From NCBI RefSeq assembly GCF_013409745.1, contig NZ_JACCBH010000001.1, positions 1-64,000 of the forward strand: DNA of 64,000 nucleotides. The letters run 5' to 3'. Positions 1 to 9,024 of this stretch are shown piece after piece. The position numbers and the translations under genes are program-made. Below the pieces are notes generated by a model. That model was not told the DNA's origin. It was given only the letters and a program-made list of their open reading frames with translations, and searched no databases. This DNA comes from Microbacterium pseudoresistens (GTDB lineage: Bacteria > Actinomycetota > Actinomycetes > Actinomycetales > Microbacteriaceae). Each line of letters begins with the position of its first letter. Positions within the stretch are counted from its first letter, which is position 1.

Positions 1-20
1 AGCACACCTCTCCGCCCTTC

Positions 21-830
21 TCAGCCCTCTTCGCTGCGGCGCAGCCGCACGGTGAGGGAGTCGGCGAGCACGGCGATGCGGTCATCCGCCGCCCACCGCT
101 GCGCGAGGCGGTTCAGCACGGCATCGAGCGTCTCTCGTTCGAGTCCATCGACGAGCTCGAGGGTCACGATCAGCTCCGGTCCGCGCAGTCGCGCATCCGG
201 ATCGCCCGCCGCGACGGCCACGTCGATCACGGACAGTTCGTGTGCGACGCTCTCCTGAAGGGCCGTGAAGACCTCGGGGGAAACGGAGCTCGGCTCCCAC
301 GGCACCCCCTGCGCGATCGCCCACACAGCGGGACGACGGATCACGAACTCGGTGTCCGAGGTCGGATCCAGCACGATGAGGTCGATGTCGTCGGCCGAGG
401 CCGACAAGGCGGTGCGCACCGCCTCGACGGGGATCGGCCGGGCCTGCGCATCCCATCGGCGCATGCTCTCGACCGAGGTGAACACCGGCTGCACACGACG
501 CCCGTCGGGAGCGGCGACCGTCACGATCGACAGCTCCTGGGTCTTATCGACGGCGAGACCGCTCGGCGCCACGCCCTCCTCGCCCTTCTCGGCGACGAGC
601 GGCACGAGCACGCGGGCGGCACGGAACGCGTCGATCACCTCGACCTGCGAGCCCGACCCGGCACGGAACCGGATCAGCGCATCCAGGAGGGCGGGATCGG
701 CCGACCCGTCATCGGCGGCGTGCGCATTGGGCTCGAAGCTGCGCCCCTCCCATGGCAGACCGGCCGAGTCGGCGCGGTTACCGTTCGCGGGCGGGTGCTC
801 GCAGGCGTGGGGGTCAGGCTCCGGCGACAT
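21..830 (-). CDS. SseB-family protein
   Basis: A 269-residue protein with an SseB-type N-terminal domain. The segment near residues 50-75 ([10 protein letters not shown], then [11 protein letters not shown]), the [10 protein letters not shown] stretch and the later [14 protein letters not shown] stretch match the pattern of that family. SseB proteins are poorly understood; enhanced serine sensitivity gave the name. I chose the ATG at 830 because upstream codons read Arg-rich out-of-family sequence. The start overlaps the end of priA by 17 bp, so it is probably the last gene of the his cluster and translationally coupled. It commonly sits beside his genes in Microbacteriaceae, which is family knowledge. 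Molecular function is unknown. Confidence 0.8.
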   Translation of the reverse strand: MSPEPDPHACEHPPANGNRADSAGLPWEGRSFEPNAHAADDGSADPALLDALIRFRAGSGSQVEVIDAFRAARVLVPLVAEKGEEGVAPSGLAVDKTQELSIVTVAAPDGRRVQPVFTSVESMRRWDAQARPIPVEAVRTALSASADDIDLIVLDPTSDTEFVIRRPAVWAIAQGVPWEPSSVSPEVFTALQESVAHELSVIDVAVAAGDPDARLRGPELIVTLELVDGLERETLDAVLNRLAQRWAADDRIAVLADSLTVRLRRSEEG

Positions 831-1560
831 CCAGCGCCTCGGCCAGCGTGAAGGCGCCGGAGTACAGCGCCTTGCCGACGATCGCACCCTCCACCCCGAG
901 CGGCACGAGCTCGCGGAGCGCGGCGATGTCGTCCAGCGAGGCGATCCCGCCGGAGGCGATGACCGGCTTGGGTGTACGCCGCGCCATCTCGCGCAGCAGG
1001 TCGAGGTTCGGTCCGCGCAGAGTCCCGTCCTTGGTGACGTCGGTCACCACGTAGCGGCTGCAGCCGGCGTCTTCGAGGCGCTCCAGCACCTCCCAGAGGT
1101 CGCCGCCCTCCTCGGTCCAACCGCGGGCGGCCAGCGTCGTGCCGCGCACGTCGAGCCCCACCGCGACCGCCTCGCCGTATCGGGCGATGACGTTCGCCGC
1201 CCATTCGGGGTTCTCCAGCGCCGCGGTGCCGAGGTTGATGCGCACCGCGCCGCTCTCCAGCGCGGCCTCCAGCGACGCGTCGTCGCGGATGCCTCCCGAC
1301 AGTTCGACGCTGACATCGCGGAACTCACGGATCACCTTGCGCAGGATCGCCGCGTTGCTGCCGCGTCCGAACGCCGCGTCGAGGTCGACGAGGTGAATCC
1401 ACTCCGCGCCCTGCTCGACCCATTCGCGTGCGGCGCCCAGCGGGTCGCCGTAGCTCGTCTCCGAGCCCGCCTCGCCCTGAGTGAGACGGACCGCCTGCCC
1501 GCCCGCCACATCCACGGCCGGAAGCAGCGTGAGCGCGGGTTCCTGTGCGAAGTCGTTCAT
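814..1560 (-). CDS. priA: Phosphoribosyl isomerase A (HisA/PriA, probably also TrpF activity)
   Basis: A 248-residue (beta/alpha)8-barrel enzyme that isomerises ProFAR to PRFAR in histidine synthesis. In actinobacteria lacking trpF, PriA also isomerises phosphoribosyl-anthranilate for tryptophan. Visible features are [10 protein letters not shown] with Asp17, GLDVRG with Asp137, the Arg146-Gly147-Trp148 loop typical of the bifunctional type, [11 protein letters not shown] with Asp178, and the C-terminal phosphate-binding VIASGGIAS. The ATG at 1560 is preceded by AAAGGA and starts the conserved N-terminus; the open frame continues upstream with unrelated residues. There are 88 bp between hisH and this gene. 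Dual activity is inferred from family; no trpF is visible in this window. Confidence 0.93.
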   Translation of the reverse strand: MNDFAQEPALTLLPAVDVAGGQAVRLTQGEAGSETSYGDPLGAAREWVEQGAEWIHLVDLDAAFGRGSNAAILRKVIREFRDVSVELSGGIRDDASLEAALESGAVRINLGTAALENPEWAANVIARYGEAVAVGLDVRGTTLAARGWTEEGGDLWEVLERLEDAGCSRYVVTDVTKDGTLRGPNLDLLREMARRTPKPVIASGGIASLDDIAALRELVPLGVEGAIVGKALYSGAFTLAEALDVAGA

Positions 1561-1648
1561 GTCGTCCTTTGTTCGGGAAGTGCGCGGTCCGGACCGCGGG
1601 CACGAGAACCGAGAGTAGTCCGCCGCGCGCACCCGGCCAAAACGTGTG

Positions 1649-2284
1649 TCAGCGCAGGCTGTCGACCCAGTTGCGCAGCAGCCGGATGCCGGCTTCGCCC
1701 GACTTCTCGGGATGGAACTGCGTCGCCGAGAGCGGGCCGTTCTCGACCGCGGCCAGGAACGGCGCGCCGTACGTAGTCCACGTCAGCCGCGGCGCGGGGA
1801 AGGGAGCCGTGGCCTCCAGCTCCCACGTCTGCGCGGCGAAGGAGTGCACGAAGTAGAAGCGCTCGTCCTCGATGCCGTCGAACAGCACGCTGCCTTCGTC
1901 GGGGGCGACGGTGTTCCAGCCCATGTGCGGCAGCACCGGCGCGTTCAGCTCGGTGACGGTGCCCGGCCACTCGCCGAGGCCCGGCGCATCCGCTCCGCGC
2001 TCGACGCCGTGTGCGAAGAGCACCTGCATTCCCACGCAGATGCCGAGCACGGACCGCCCACCGGCGAGCCGGCGCCCGATGATCTCGTCGCCGCCGTGGG
2101 CGAGCAGCGCCTGCTGCACTGCGGAGAACGACCCCACGCCGGGGACGAGCAGCCCGTCGGCCTCCAGCGCCGCGGTGCGGTCGGCCGTGAGCTCGACGTC
2201 GGCGCCGGCGACGGAAAGCGCCTTGACCGCCGAATGGACATTGCCCGAACCGTAGTCGAAGACGACGACGCGGGGGCGCGTCAC
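1649..2284 (-). CDS. hisH: Imidazole glycerol phosphate synthase glutaminase subunit HisH
   Basis: A 211-residue class I glutamine amidotransferase. It releases ammonia from glutamine and passes it to HisF, which makes IGP and AICAR. The nucleophile Cys83 sits in GICVGMQ; His191 and Glu193 in FHPEK complete the triad. The N-terminal [11 protein letters not shown] is canonical. The start is a GTG at 2284 whose bases overlap the TGA of hisB (GTGA), so translation is coupled. HisF is not in the window and presumably lies elsewhere or beyond the left edge. Confidence 0.95.
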   Translation of the reverse strand: MTRPRVVVFDYGSGNVHSAVKALSVAGADVELTADRTAALEADGLLVPGVGSFSAVQQALLAHGGDEIIGRRLAGGRSVLGICVGMQVLFAHGVERGADAPGLGEWPGTVTELNAPVLPHMGWNTVAPDEGSVLFDGIEDERFYFVHSFAAQTWELEATAPFPAPRLTWTTYGAPFLAAVENGPLSATQFHPEKSGEAGIRLLRNWVDSLR

Positions 2285-2883
2285 AGCGCCCCCTTCGTGG
2301 AAGGGATCCCCTCCACGAGCGGATCGATGCTCTTGGCCTGGCGGAACGCGCGGGCGAACGCCTTGAACTCGGCCTCGGCAATGTGGTGCGGATCACGCCC
2401 GCCGAGCACCGTCACGTGCACGGTGAGTGCGGCGTGGAACGAGATCGCCTCGAAGACGTGCCGCACGAGCGAGCCGGTGAAGTGCCCGCCGATGAGGTGC
2501 AGCTCGAACCCGGCCGGTTCGCCGTCGTGCACGAGGTACGGACGCCCCGAGATGTCCACGACGGCCTGGGCGAGGGCCTCATCGAGAGGAACGAGCGCGT
2601 CGCCGTAGCGCGAGATGCCGGATTTGTCGCCCAATGCCTCACCGATCGCCTGACCCAGCACGATCGCGACGTCTTCCACCGTGTGGTGCGCGTCGATGTG
2701 CGTGTCTCCCGAGGCGCGCACGGTGAGGTCGGTGAGCGAGTGCTTCGCGAACGCCGTGAGCAGGTGGTCGAAGAAGGGCACCGAGGTGTCGATGCTGCTG
2801 CGCCCCGTGCCGTCGAGGTCGATCTCCAGCTCGACCGTCGACTCCGAGGTCGAACGGGTACGCGAGGCGGTGCGGGCGGTCAT
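2281..2883 (-). CDS. hisB: Imidazoleglycerol-phosphate dehydratase
   Basis: A 200-residue monofunctional IGP dehydratase, the sixth step of histidine synthesis. It carries the paired metal-binding His motifs [10 protein letters not shown] and [11 protein letters not shown] that form the di-manganese site, plus [13 protein letters not shown]. The ATG at 2883 overlaps the stop of hisC by 4 bp (ATGA). The frame stays open upstream into hisC territory, but the family N-terminus begins at this ATG. It lacks the histidinol-phosphatase domain found in enterobacterial HisB, which is normal for actinobacteria. Confidence 0.95.
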   Translation of the reverse strand: MTARTASRTRSTSESTVELEIDLDGTGRSSIDTSVPFFDHLLTAFAKHSLTDLTVRASGDTHIDAHHTVEDVAIVLGQAIGEALGDKSGISRYGDALVPLDEALAQAVVDISGRPYLVHDGEPAGFELHLIGGHFTGSLVRHVFEAISFHAALTVHVTVLGGRDPHHIAEAEFKAFARAFRQAKSIDPLVEGIPSTKGAL

Positions 2884-3983
2884 GATGCCGATCCTATCGA
2901 GGCCAGCGCATCCAGGAAGGCCGTGGTCTCGGCCTCGGTGCCCGCCGTCACGCGCAGGTGCCCGGGGATGCCCACGTCGCGGATCAGCACCCCGCGCTCG
3001 TACAGCGCGCGCCAGGTCGCTGCGGGGTCGGACACCCCGCCGAAGAGCACGAAGTTCGTCCACGACTCGTGCGGCGCGTAGCCGAGGGCCTCGAGCGTGG
3101 CCGAGATCCTCTCGCGCTGGCCGACGATCTCATCGACCATGGCGAGCATCGTGGGCGCATTGCGCAGCGCGGCGACCGCCGCCGCCTGCGTGAGCCCGCT
3201 GAGGTGATAGGGCAGGCGCACCAGCCGCAGCGCGTCGATGAAGACGGGATCGGCGGCGAGATAGCCCACCCTGGCCCCGGCGAAGGCGAACGCCTTGCTC
3301 ATCGTGCGGGAGACCGCGAGTCGCGGGCGACCCTCCAGCAGCGACAACGCCGACGGCGCTTCGCGCGGGGCGAACTCCTGATAGGCCTCGTCGACGACCA
3401 CGACGCCACGGGCGGCTTCGTAGACGGCCTCGACGACGTCGATCCCGAGAGGGGTGCCTGTCGGGTTGTTCGGCGTGCACAGCAGTACCACGTCGGGATC
3501 GGCGGCGGCGACCTGAGCTGCGGCGTCCTCGGCCGTGATGGTGTAGTCCGGCTGGCGCTCCCCCGCCGCCCAGCGCGCGCCCGTGCCCTGCGCGAGCAGG
3601 GGGTACATCGAGTAGGTCGGAGCGAATCCGAAGACCGTGCGCCCTGGTCCCGCGAATGCCTGGAGGATGTGCTGGAGGACCTCGTTGGAGCCGTTGCCGG
3701 CCCACATGTTCTGTGCGTCCAGCCCGTGGCCGAGATACTCGGCGAACGAGGCTCGCAGCGTCGTGAACTCACGATCGGGATACCGGTTGACCTGCTGAAG
3801 GGCGACGGCGATATCGTCGAGGATCTCGTCTGCCACCGCATCCGGCACCGGATGCGTGTTCTCGTTGACGTTGAGCGCCACCGGAAGCGGTGCCTGGGGT
3901 GCGCCGTAGGGCTGCAGACCGCGGAGATCGTCTCTGAGCGGGAGGTCGTCGAGAGAGACGGCCGCTCTGTCGGTGTCAGTCAC
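2880..3983 (-). CDS. hisC: Histidinol-phosphate aminotransferase
   Basis: A 367-residue fold-type I PLP enzyme that transaminates imidazole-acetol phosphate to histidinol phosphate. PLP-site residues seen are PNNPTG at 171-176, Asp198 and Tyr201 in [10 protein letters not shown], Lys230 as the Schiff-base lysine in [12 protein letters not shown], and the Arg of GARVGYL. The start is GTG at 3983. A TAGACT hexamer ends 6 nt upstream, so transcription is probably leaderless. The promoter would overlap the 3' end of the LysM gene, which ends only 22 bp upstream. First gene of the visible his cluster (hisC-hisB-hisH-priA-sseB). Confidence 0.95.
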   Translation of the reverse strand: MTDTDRAAVSLDDLPLRDDLRGLQPYGAPQAPLPVALNVNENTHPVPDAVADEILDDIAVALQQVNRYPDREFTTLRASFAEYLGHGLDAQNMWAGNGSNEVLQHILQAFAGPGRTVFGFAPTYSMYPLLAQGTGARWAAGERQPDYTITAEDAAAQVAAADPDVVLLCTPNNPTGTPLGIDVVEAVYEAARGVVVVDEAYQEFAPREAPSALSLLEGRPRLAVSRTMSKAFAFAGARVGYLAADPVFIDALRLVRLPYHLSGLTQAAAVAALRNAPTMLAMVDEIVGQRERISATLEALGYAPHESWTNFVLFGGVSDPAATWRALYERGVLIRDVGIPGHLRVTAGTEAETTAFLDALASIGSAS

Positions 3984-3989
3984 GCTGCC

Positions 3990-3995
3990 AGTCTA
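3990..3995 (-). promoter_or_regulatory. -10-like hexamer of leaderless hisC
   Basis: TAGACT read leftward, 6 nt before the GTG of hisC. No clear -35 is seen. Confidence 0.5.
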
Positions 3996-4005
3996 AAGTG
4001 TGACG

Positions 4006-4410
4006 TCAGGACGCGTACTCGGCCGGGATGGCCAGCTCCTGACCCACTTCAAGGGCACCGGCGCGCAGCAGGTTGAGGCGCACCATCGCGTCGATGACGT
4101 CACGGGGATCGGCGGTTGGCGCGACCTCGGCCGCGATCGACCACAGCGAGTCGCCCGGCATCACCACGACCGTCTCGAAGGATGATCCGCCGACGGCGGA
4201 GTCCCCCGATGCCAGGGCCGACCCTCCGCTCAGCACGGCGAACGCCAGGCCTGCGGCGAGGGGCAGAGCGACGACGACGGCGAGCAGGCGGCGACCACGT
4301 GCTGTCAGCCGCAGACGCGTGTTCGACGTCGTCGAGGGACGGGAGAGAGCAGGACGCGAGGGCAGCGAACGAGCCGGCCGGAGTGCCGGGGCGAGGGTGA
4401 CGGTGCTCAT
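4006..4410 (-). CDS. LysM-domain membrane protein, SOS cell-division inhibitor-like (YneA/Rv2719c type)
   Basis: A 134-residue protein. An Arg/Pro-rich cytoplasmic N-terminus is followed by one membrane segment at about residues 42-62 (LLAVVVALPLAAGLAFAVL) and a C-terminal LysM peptidoglycan-binding domain at about 84-130, with VVMPGDSLWSIAAEVAP and LEVGQELAIP. Small LysM proteins divergent from lexA are SOS-induced division suppressors in Bacillus (YneA) and mycobacteria (Rv2719c). The same arrangement here supports that role. ATG at 4410 follows AGAAGGAG at good spacing; the open frame extends 28 codons upstream but lacks family support. Expected regulation is by LexA through sites in 4411-4701. 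Confidence 0.85.
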   Translation of the reverse strand: MSTVTLAPALRPARSLPSRPALSRPSTTSNTRLRLTARGRRLLAVVVALPLAAGLAFAVLSGGSALASGDSAVGGSSFETVVVMPGDSLWSIAAEVAPTADPRDVIDAMVRLNLLRAGALEVGQELAIPAEYAS

Positions 4411-4532
4411 GTGTTCTGCTCCTTCTGACGGTTCCGATTCGATGATCGAAGCTGAAGACGATCGATATTTCTGAACGATTCGATGCTCGATCACTTCTGG
4501 ATGTGAAGCTCTGTACCGAAACTAGCTTCGAT

Positions 4533-4548
4533 TCGAACATCTGTCAAG
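4533..4548. promoter_or_regulatory. Candidate LexA-binding SOS box 1
   Basis: TCGAACATCTGTCAAG matches the left 12 positions of the actinobacterial SOS box (TCGAA[A/C]AnnTGTTCGA) but the right arm is poor (10 of 14 fixed positions). It lies in the lexA/LysM divergent promoter region. Confidence 0.45.
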
Positions 4549-4586
4549 ATCTCTTCGATGAAGTCGCGGGGAAGAACACGACACGC

Positions 4587-4602
4587 TCGAACAGATCTTC
4601 CG
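4587..4602. promoter_or_regulatory. Candidate LexA-binding SOS box 2
   Basis: TCGAACAGATCTTCCG agrees with 11 of 14 fixed positions of the actinobacterial SOS consensus and is the best site in the region. It is 99 bp upstream of lexA and would permit autoregulation. The whole gap is unusually rich in TCGA/CGAA half-sites. Confidence 0.5.
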
Positions 4603-4701
4603 AATCCGCCTGTTTCTCGGATACGGTTTCGATATCGATAGCCCACCACGGGCCACCGACATTCGAATCCCCAGGACGTCAGCCCACCCGGAGGAGCAGC
4701 C

Positions 4702-5388
4702 ATGAGCGACGCCGCCACACCCGATATCGAGGCCCCGCGCACCCGTCGGCGCAAGAGCCTGAGCGCCAAGCAGATGGCCATCCTCGAGGTGATCCAGCGT
4801 TCGATCGCGCAACACGGCTATCCGCCGAGCATGCGCGAGATCGGCGATGCGGTGGGCCTCAAGTCGCTCTCGAGCGTCACCCACCAGCTGGGCCAGCTCG
4901 AGCTCAGCGGCTACCTGCGGCGCGATCCGGGCAAGACGCGTGCCATGGAGGTGCTCATCGACCTGCCGGGCACCTCCACCGAGAATCCGGCCGACACCGC
5001 GCCGTCGGTGGGCGACGCCGCTCTCGTCCCGCTCGTGGGGAGAATCGCGGCGGGCGTGCCGATCACGGCCGAGCAGCAGATCGAAGAGATCTTCCCGCTC
5101 CCCCGCCAGCTCGTCGGCAAGGGCGAGCTGTTCATGCTCAAGGTCACCGGCGAATCGATGATCGATGCGGCCATCTGCGACGGCGACTGGGTCGTCGTCC
5201 GCGCGCAGAGCACGGCGGAGAACGGCGAGATCGTGGCGGCCATGCTCGACGGCGAGGCCACGGTCAAGACCTTCCGTCAGCGCGACGGACACACGTGGCT
5301 GCTCCCCCGCAACTCCGCCTTCGAGCCCATCCCCGGCGACGACGCCGTGGTGCTCGGCCGTGTCGTGGCGGTGCTGCGCACCGTCTGA
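4702..5388 (+). CDS. lexA: SOS repressor LexA
   Basis: A 228-residue repressor of the DNA-damage response. An N-terminal winged helix-turn-helix (about residues 20-85, with [17 protein letters not shown]) is followed by an S24 autoprotease domain. The cleavage site is Ala117-Gly118 (RIAAGVP). Ser152 in VTGESMIDA and Lys189 in EATVKTF form the catalytic dyad. RecA-stimulated self-cleavage lifts repression. ATG at 4702 has a GGAGGAG Shine-Dalgarno. Divergent from the LysM gene, with candidate SOS boxes between. The transcript is probably ended by the hairpin at 5410-5442. Confidence 0.97.
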   Translation: MSDAATPDIEAPRTRRRKSLSAKQMAILEVIQRSIAQHGYPPSMREIGDAVGLKSLSSVTHQLGQLELSGYLRRDPGKTRAMEVLIDLPGTSTENPADTAPSVGDAALVPLVGRIAAGVPITAEQQIEEIFPLPRQLVGKGELFMLKVTGESMIDAAICDGDWVVVRAQSTAENGEIVAAMLDGEATVKTFRQRDGHTWLLPRNSAFEPIPGDDAVVLGRVVAVLRTV

Positions 5389-5409
5389 CCTCCACGCCCC
5401 TTCGACACC

Positions 5410-5442
5410 GAATCCCCGCAGTCCGATCGACTGCGGGGATTC
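5410..5442. terminator. Rho-independent terminator, lexA / metE convergent
   Basis: Perfect 14-bp stem (5410-5423 with 5429-5442, GAATCCCCGCAGTC) and a CGATC loop, followed by GTCTTTCC. It sits between the convergent ends of lexA and metE and may serve both. Confidence 0.85.
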
Positions 5443-5446
5443 GTCT

Positions 5447-5480
5447 TTCCGCGGGTCAGGCCGTTCCGCGGGTCAGACCG
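5447..5480. repeat. 17-bp tandem duplication at metE stop
   Basis: TTCCGCGGGTCAGGCCG is followed directly by a copy differing at one base. The second copy contains the metE stop codon. The 17-bp shift puts the duplicated TCA out of frame. Confidence 0.75.
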
Positions 5481-7794
5481 TGGCGGAGACCTCGTCGCGC
5501 ACGGTGCGGGCGGCCTCGACGATGTTCGCCAGTGAGGCGTTCGTCTCTTCGTATCCGCGGGTCTTCAGCCCGCAGTCGGGATTGACCCACAACTGACGCA
5601 GCGGGATCTCCTCGACGGCGCGGCGCAGAAGCGACTCCACCTCCGCGGCGCTCGGCACCCGCGGCGAGTGGATGTCGTACACGCCGGGCCCGATGCCGTG
5701 GTCGAAGCCGGAGGCCGCGACGTCGGTGACCACCTCCATCCGGCTGCGCGCCGCCTCGATCGAGGTGACGTCGGCGTCGAGCGCCCGGATGGCGTCGATG
5801 ACGACGCCGAACTCGGAGTAGCAGAGGTGCGTGTGGATCTGCGTCGCCGTCTCGGCGGCCGCCGTGGCGAGACGGAACGAGTCGACCGACCACTGCAGGT
5901 ACGCGGGCTGATCGGCCTTCTTCAGCGGCAGCAGCTCGCGCAGCGCCGGCTCGTCGACCTGGATCACGCCGATGCCGGCGGCCTCGAGGTCGGCGATCTC
6001 GTCGCGCAGCGCGAGGGCGACCTGATCGGCCGTCTCGCCCAGCGGCTGGTCATCGCGCACGAACGACCACGCGAGGATCGTGACGGGACCGGTGAGCATG
6101 CCCTTGACCGGCTTGGACGTCAGCGACTGCGCGAACGACGACCAAGCCACGGTGATCGGCGCCGGGCGCGACACATCGCCCCACAGGATCGACGGGCGCG
6201 TCGCGCGGGAGCCGTACGACTGCACCCAGCCGTTCTCGGTGACCTCGAACCCGTCGAGGTTCTCGGCGAAGTACTGCACCATGTCATTGCGCTCGGGCTC
6301 GCCGTGCACGAGCACATCCAGTCCCAGCTGCTCCTGGAGCGCGACGACGCGTGAGATCTCCTCGCGCAGAAAACCCTCGTACTCGTCGGAGGTGATCTCC
6401 CCGCGCGTGAAGCGGGCGCGCGCGCGCCTGATGTCGCCGGTCTGCGGGAAGGAGCCGATCGTCGTCAGCGGCAGGGCCGGAAGAGCGAGCGCCTCGTCCT
6501 GTGCGGCCACGCGCAGCGAGTAGTCCTCACGGGTGTAGTCGGCCTCCTGCAGCGCGGCCGTGCGCGCACGCACCGCGCCGTCGCGCACGCCGGGAGCATC
6601 CACGCGGTCGGCGAGCGCCGCCGACGCCGCGTCGAGCGCATCCTCGATCGCGTCACGCCCTTCTGCGAGACCCTTCGCGAGGGTGACCACCTGGGCGGTC
6701 TTCTGGTCGGCGAACGCGAGCCAGGACACGAGGCGAGCGTCGAGCTTCGACTCGTCGTCGACGTCGTGCGGTACGTGCAGCAGCGATGTCGAGGTCGAGG
6801 CCGCGACGCCCCCCGCCCCGACCTCGCGCAGCGACTGAAGCGCGTCGAAAGCACCCGAGAGGTCGCCCCGCCAGATGTTGTGACCGTCGACGACGCCGCC
6901 CACGATGGTCTTGTCGGCAAGACCCGCGACGGCGTCGGGGACCGTACCGCGCACGAGATCGATCCCGATCGCCTCGATCGGCGCGGCGGCGAGCACCTCG
7001 AGGTTCGCACCGAGTGCGGCGTAGGGAGCCGCGACGAAGATCGACGGTCGCGGCGTCGCCCCGCCCAGCACGGCGTAGGCGCGGGCGGCGGCCGCCCCGA
7101 GCTCGGCGGTCGAGGCGGGCAGCGACTCGCTGACCAGCGCCGGTTCGTCGAGCTGCACCCACTCCGCACCCGCCGCGGCGAGGCGCGACAGCAGTTCGAC
7201 GTAGACGGGGAGCAGGTCGTCCAGCCGCGAGAGCGGATCGAAGCCCTCGGGCGCCTCGTCGGCGGCCTTGGACAGCGCGAGCAGAGTGACCGGGCCCACG
7301 ACCACGGGACGCGTGACATAGCCGGCGGCCACGGCCTCCTCCACCTGGCGCACGATGCGGTCGCTCGAGAGCGAGAAGACGGTGTCCGGCCCGATCTCGG
7401 GCACGAGGTAGTGATAGTTCGAGTCGAACCACTTGGTCATCTCCAGCGGCGCGCGATCGCCCTCGCCGCGCGCGATGGTGAAGTAGGCCGGCAGGCCGAT
7501 CCCGCCATCGGCGTCGCGGAGGCCCTCGAAGCGCGTCGGGATCGCCCCGACCGTCACCGCGGCGTCGAGCACCTGGTCGTAGAACGAGAAGGACTCCGGG
7601 ATCGCCGAGTCGGCGCGGCCGAGGCCCAGGCCGGCCAGCCGCTCGCGGACGTCGGCGCGCAGCGCCGCGGCACCTGCCTCCAGCTCCCCCTCGTCGATAC
7701 GCCCTGCCCAGAACGCCTCGACGGCCTTCTTCAGCTCGCGGCGTCGTCCGATGCGGGGGTAGCCGAGGATCGTCCCCTGGGGAAACGCGGTCAT
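5473..7794 (-). CDS. metE: Cobalamin-independent methionine synthase
   Basis: A 773-residue enzyme that transfers the methyl group of 5-methyl-tetrahydropteroyl-triglutamate to homocysteine. Two homologous barrels are visible. The C-terminal barrel holds the zinc site: His and Cys in HTHLCYSEF, the Glu of TSIEAARS, and Cys in VNPDCGLKTRG. The N-terminus GTILGYPRIGRRRELKKA is typical. ATG at 7794 follows AGAGGA. Length equals the usual ~750-770. It lies 69 bp downstream of metF on the same strand, so methyl donor synthesis and use are probably co-transcribed. Confidence 0.97.
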   Translation of the reverse strand: MTAFPQGTILGYPRIGRRRELKKAVEAFWAGRIDEGELEAGAAALRADVRERLAGLGLGRADSAIPESFSFYDQVLDAAVTVGAIPTRFEGLRDADGGIGLPAYFTIARGEGDRAPLEMTKWFDSNYHYLVPEIGPDTVFSLSSDRIVRQVEEAVAAGYVTRPVVVGPVTLLALSKAADEAPEGFDPLSRLDDLLPVYVELLSRLAAAGAEWVQLDEPALVSESLPASTAELGAAAARAYAVLGGATPRPSIFVAAPYAALGANLEVLAAAPIEAIGIDLVRGTVPDAVAGLADKTIVGGVVDGHNIWRGDLSGAFDALQSLREVGAGGVAASTSTSLLHVPHDVDDESKLDARLVSWLAFADQKTAQVVTLAKGLAEGRDAIEDALDAASAALADRVDAPGVRDGAVRARTAALQEADYTREDYSLRVAAQDEALALPALPLTTIGSFPQTGDIRRARARFTRGEITSDEYEGFLREEISRVVALQEQLGLDVLVHGEPERNDMVQYFAENLDGFEVTENGWVQSYGSRATRPSILWGDVSRPAPITVAWSSFAQSLTSKPVKGMLTGPVTILAWSFVRDDQPLGETADQVALALRDEIADLEAAGIGVIQVDEPALRELLPLKKADQPAYLQWSVDSFRLATAAAETATQIHTHLCYSEFGVVIDAIRALDADVTSIEAARSRMEVVTDVAASGFDHGIGPGVYDIHSPRVPSAAEVESLLRRAVEEIPLRQLWVNPDCGLKTRGYEETNASLANIVEAARTVRDEVSATV

Positions 7795-7863
7795 GTCGGT
7801 CCTCTTTCTGGTGCTTCTGGTGCGGTCTGTCGGATGCGGATGCTCTGGTGTCGGCGCCGGGCG

Positions 7864-8829
7864 TCAGTGGACGGCCGTTCGCTGAAGGATCCCCGCCTCC
7901 GCGAGCACGCGGAGGACGGTGGTGTGCTGGTTGAAGGCGTACAGGTGCACGCCGGGGGCGCCGCCCTCGACGACGCGCCGCACGAGCTCGGCCGCCCAGG
8001 CGATACCGATCTCGGCGCGCCCCTCTGCCGTGGGCTCCACCTCGAGCGCGACGGCGAGCTCGCCGGGCAGATCTTCGCCCGTGAGCTCGAGCACCCTGGC
8101 CAGGCGGGCCGGAGAGGTGATGGGCATGATGCCGGGAAGGATCGGGATGGTGACCCCGGCCACGCGGGCGCGCTCGACGAAGGCGAGGTAGTCGTCGGCG
8201 TGGAAGAACAGCTGGGTGATCGCCTGGGTGGCGCCTGCGGCCTGCTTGGCGAGCAGCGACTCGACGTCCTGCGTGCGATGCGTCGAACGCGGATGCCCCT
8301 TCGGGAAGGCGGCGACCGCGATGCTCACCCTGCGCCGCGGCGAGACGCGCACGGCACCCGGTGCCCCGGGCACGGCCTGCTCCTCGTACGGGGCGCGCTC
8401 GGCCTGCACCCGGTCGATGAGCTGCACGAGCTGCGCCGCACTCTCCAAGTCGCCGAGAAACGGCTCGTCCGAGCCGAATGGCGGGTCGCCGCGGAGGGCG
8501 AGGAAGCTGAGGATGCCGGCGTCGAGGAACTCGCGGATGAGGGTCGTCGCCCCGGCATAGGTGTTGCCCACGCAGGTGAGGTGGGCGAGCGGCTCGACGT
8601 CGGTATGCTCGCGGATGAACCGCAGCACCTCGAGGGAGCGGCCGCCCGTGGATCCGCCGGCGCCGTAGGTGACGGACAGGAAGCGGGGCCCCGCCGCAGC
8701 GAGAGTGCGCACCGTCTCGTGCAGCGCCTGCGTGGAGGACTCCGTGCGCGGCGGGTAGAGCTCGAAGGAGAACGGGACGGTCGAGTCCGCACGACCGGCA
8801 TCGGCGATGCGGGGCGGATCGACGGGCAT
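7864..8829 (-). CDS. metF: Methylenetetrahydrofolate reductase
   Basis: A 321-residue FAD-dependent reductase that makes 5-methyl-THF for MetE. The N-terminal FSFELYPPRTES carries the catalytic Glu; TYGAGGSTGGRS, HLTCVGN and LRGDPP line the flavin/folate site, and QLFFHADDY follows. The frame is open far upstream, but the family N-terminus and a GAGGAGA Shine-Dalgarno point to the ATG at 8829. First gene of a metF-metE unit. The 195-bp gap up to the divergent S9 peptidase gene presumably carries both promoters; I see no riboswitch fold in it. Confidence 0.95.
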   Translation of the reverse strand: MPVDPPRIADAGRADSTVPFSFELYPPRTESSTQALHETVRTLAAAGPRFLSVTYGAGGSTGGRSLEVLRFIREHTDVEPLAHLTCVGNTYAGATTLIREFLDAGILSFLALRGDPPFGSDEPFLGDLESAAQLVQLIDRVQAERAPYEEQAVPGAPGAVRVSPRRRVSIAVAAFPKGHPRSTHRTQDVESLLAKQAAGATQAITQLFFHADDYLAFVERARVAGVTIPILPGIMPITSPARLARVLELTGEDLPGELAVALEVEPTAEGRAEIGIAWAAELVRRVVEGGAPGVHLYAFNQHTTVLRVLAEAGILQRTAVH

Positions 8830-9012
8830 TTCTCTCCTCGATGGCAGTCGGACGGGCGGCCGCGCAGACCCGGACCTCGGTCGACCGGGTGCTCGCGGAG
8901 CGGATGCCGGGCTCGGCTGTCGCACCGCACCCGACACGGGCGGGCGCTCCCCCGACGGTACGCCAGTGCCCGCCGCGCACGCATCCTGTGTGACGTCGTG
9001 TGTCATGCGGCC

Positions 9013-9018
9013 TAGGCT
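9013..9018 (+). promoter_or_regulatory. -10-like hexamer of leaderless S9 peptidase gene
   Basis: TAGGCT ending 6 nt before the ATG at 9025. Confidence 0.55.
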
Positions 9019-9024
9019 CGCTCT

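Noticed and set aside
4516..4531. CCGAAACTAGCTTCGA as a third SOS box
   Set aside because: The outer CGAA/TTCG arms fit but four fixed positions differ from the consensus; kept only as a half-site-rich context for the two better sites.
8830..9024. SAM or cobalamin riboswitch upstream of metF
   Set aside because: I looked for conserved helices and found none; only a partly repeated TGTGTGACG/CGTGTGTCA stretch near 8988-9006, too weak to call an operator.
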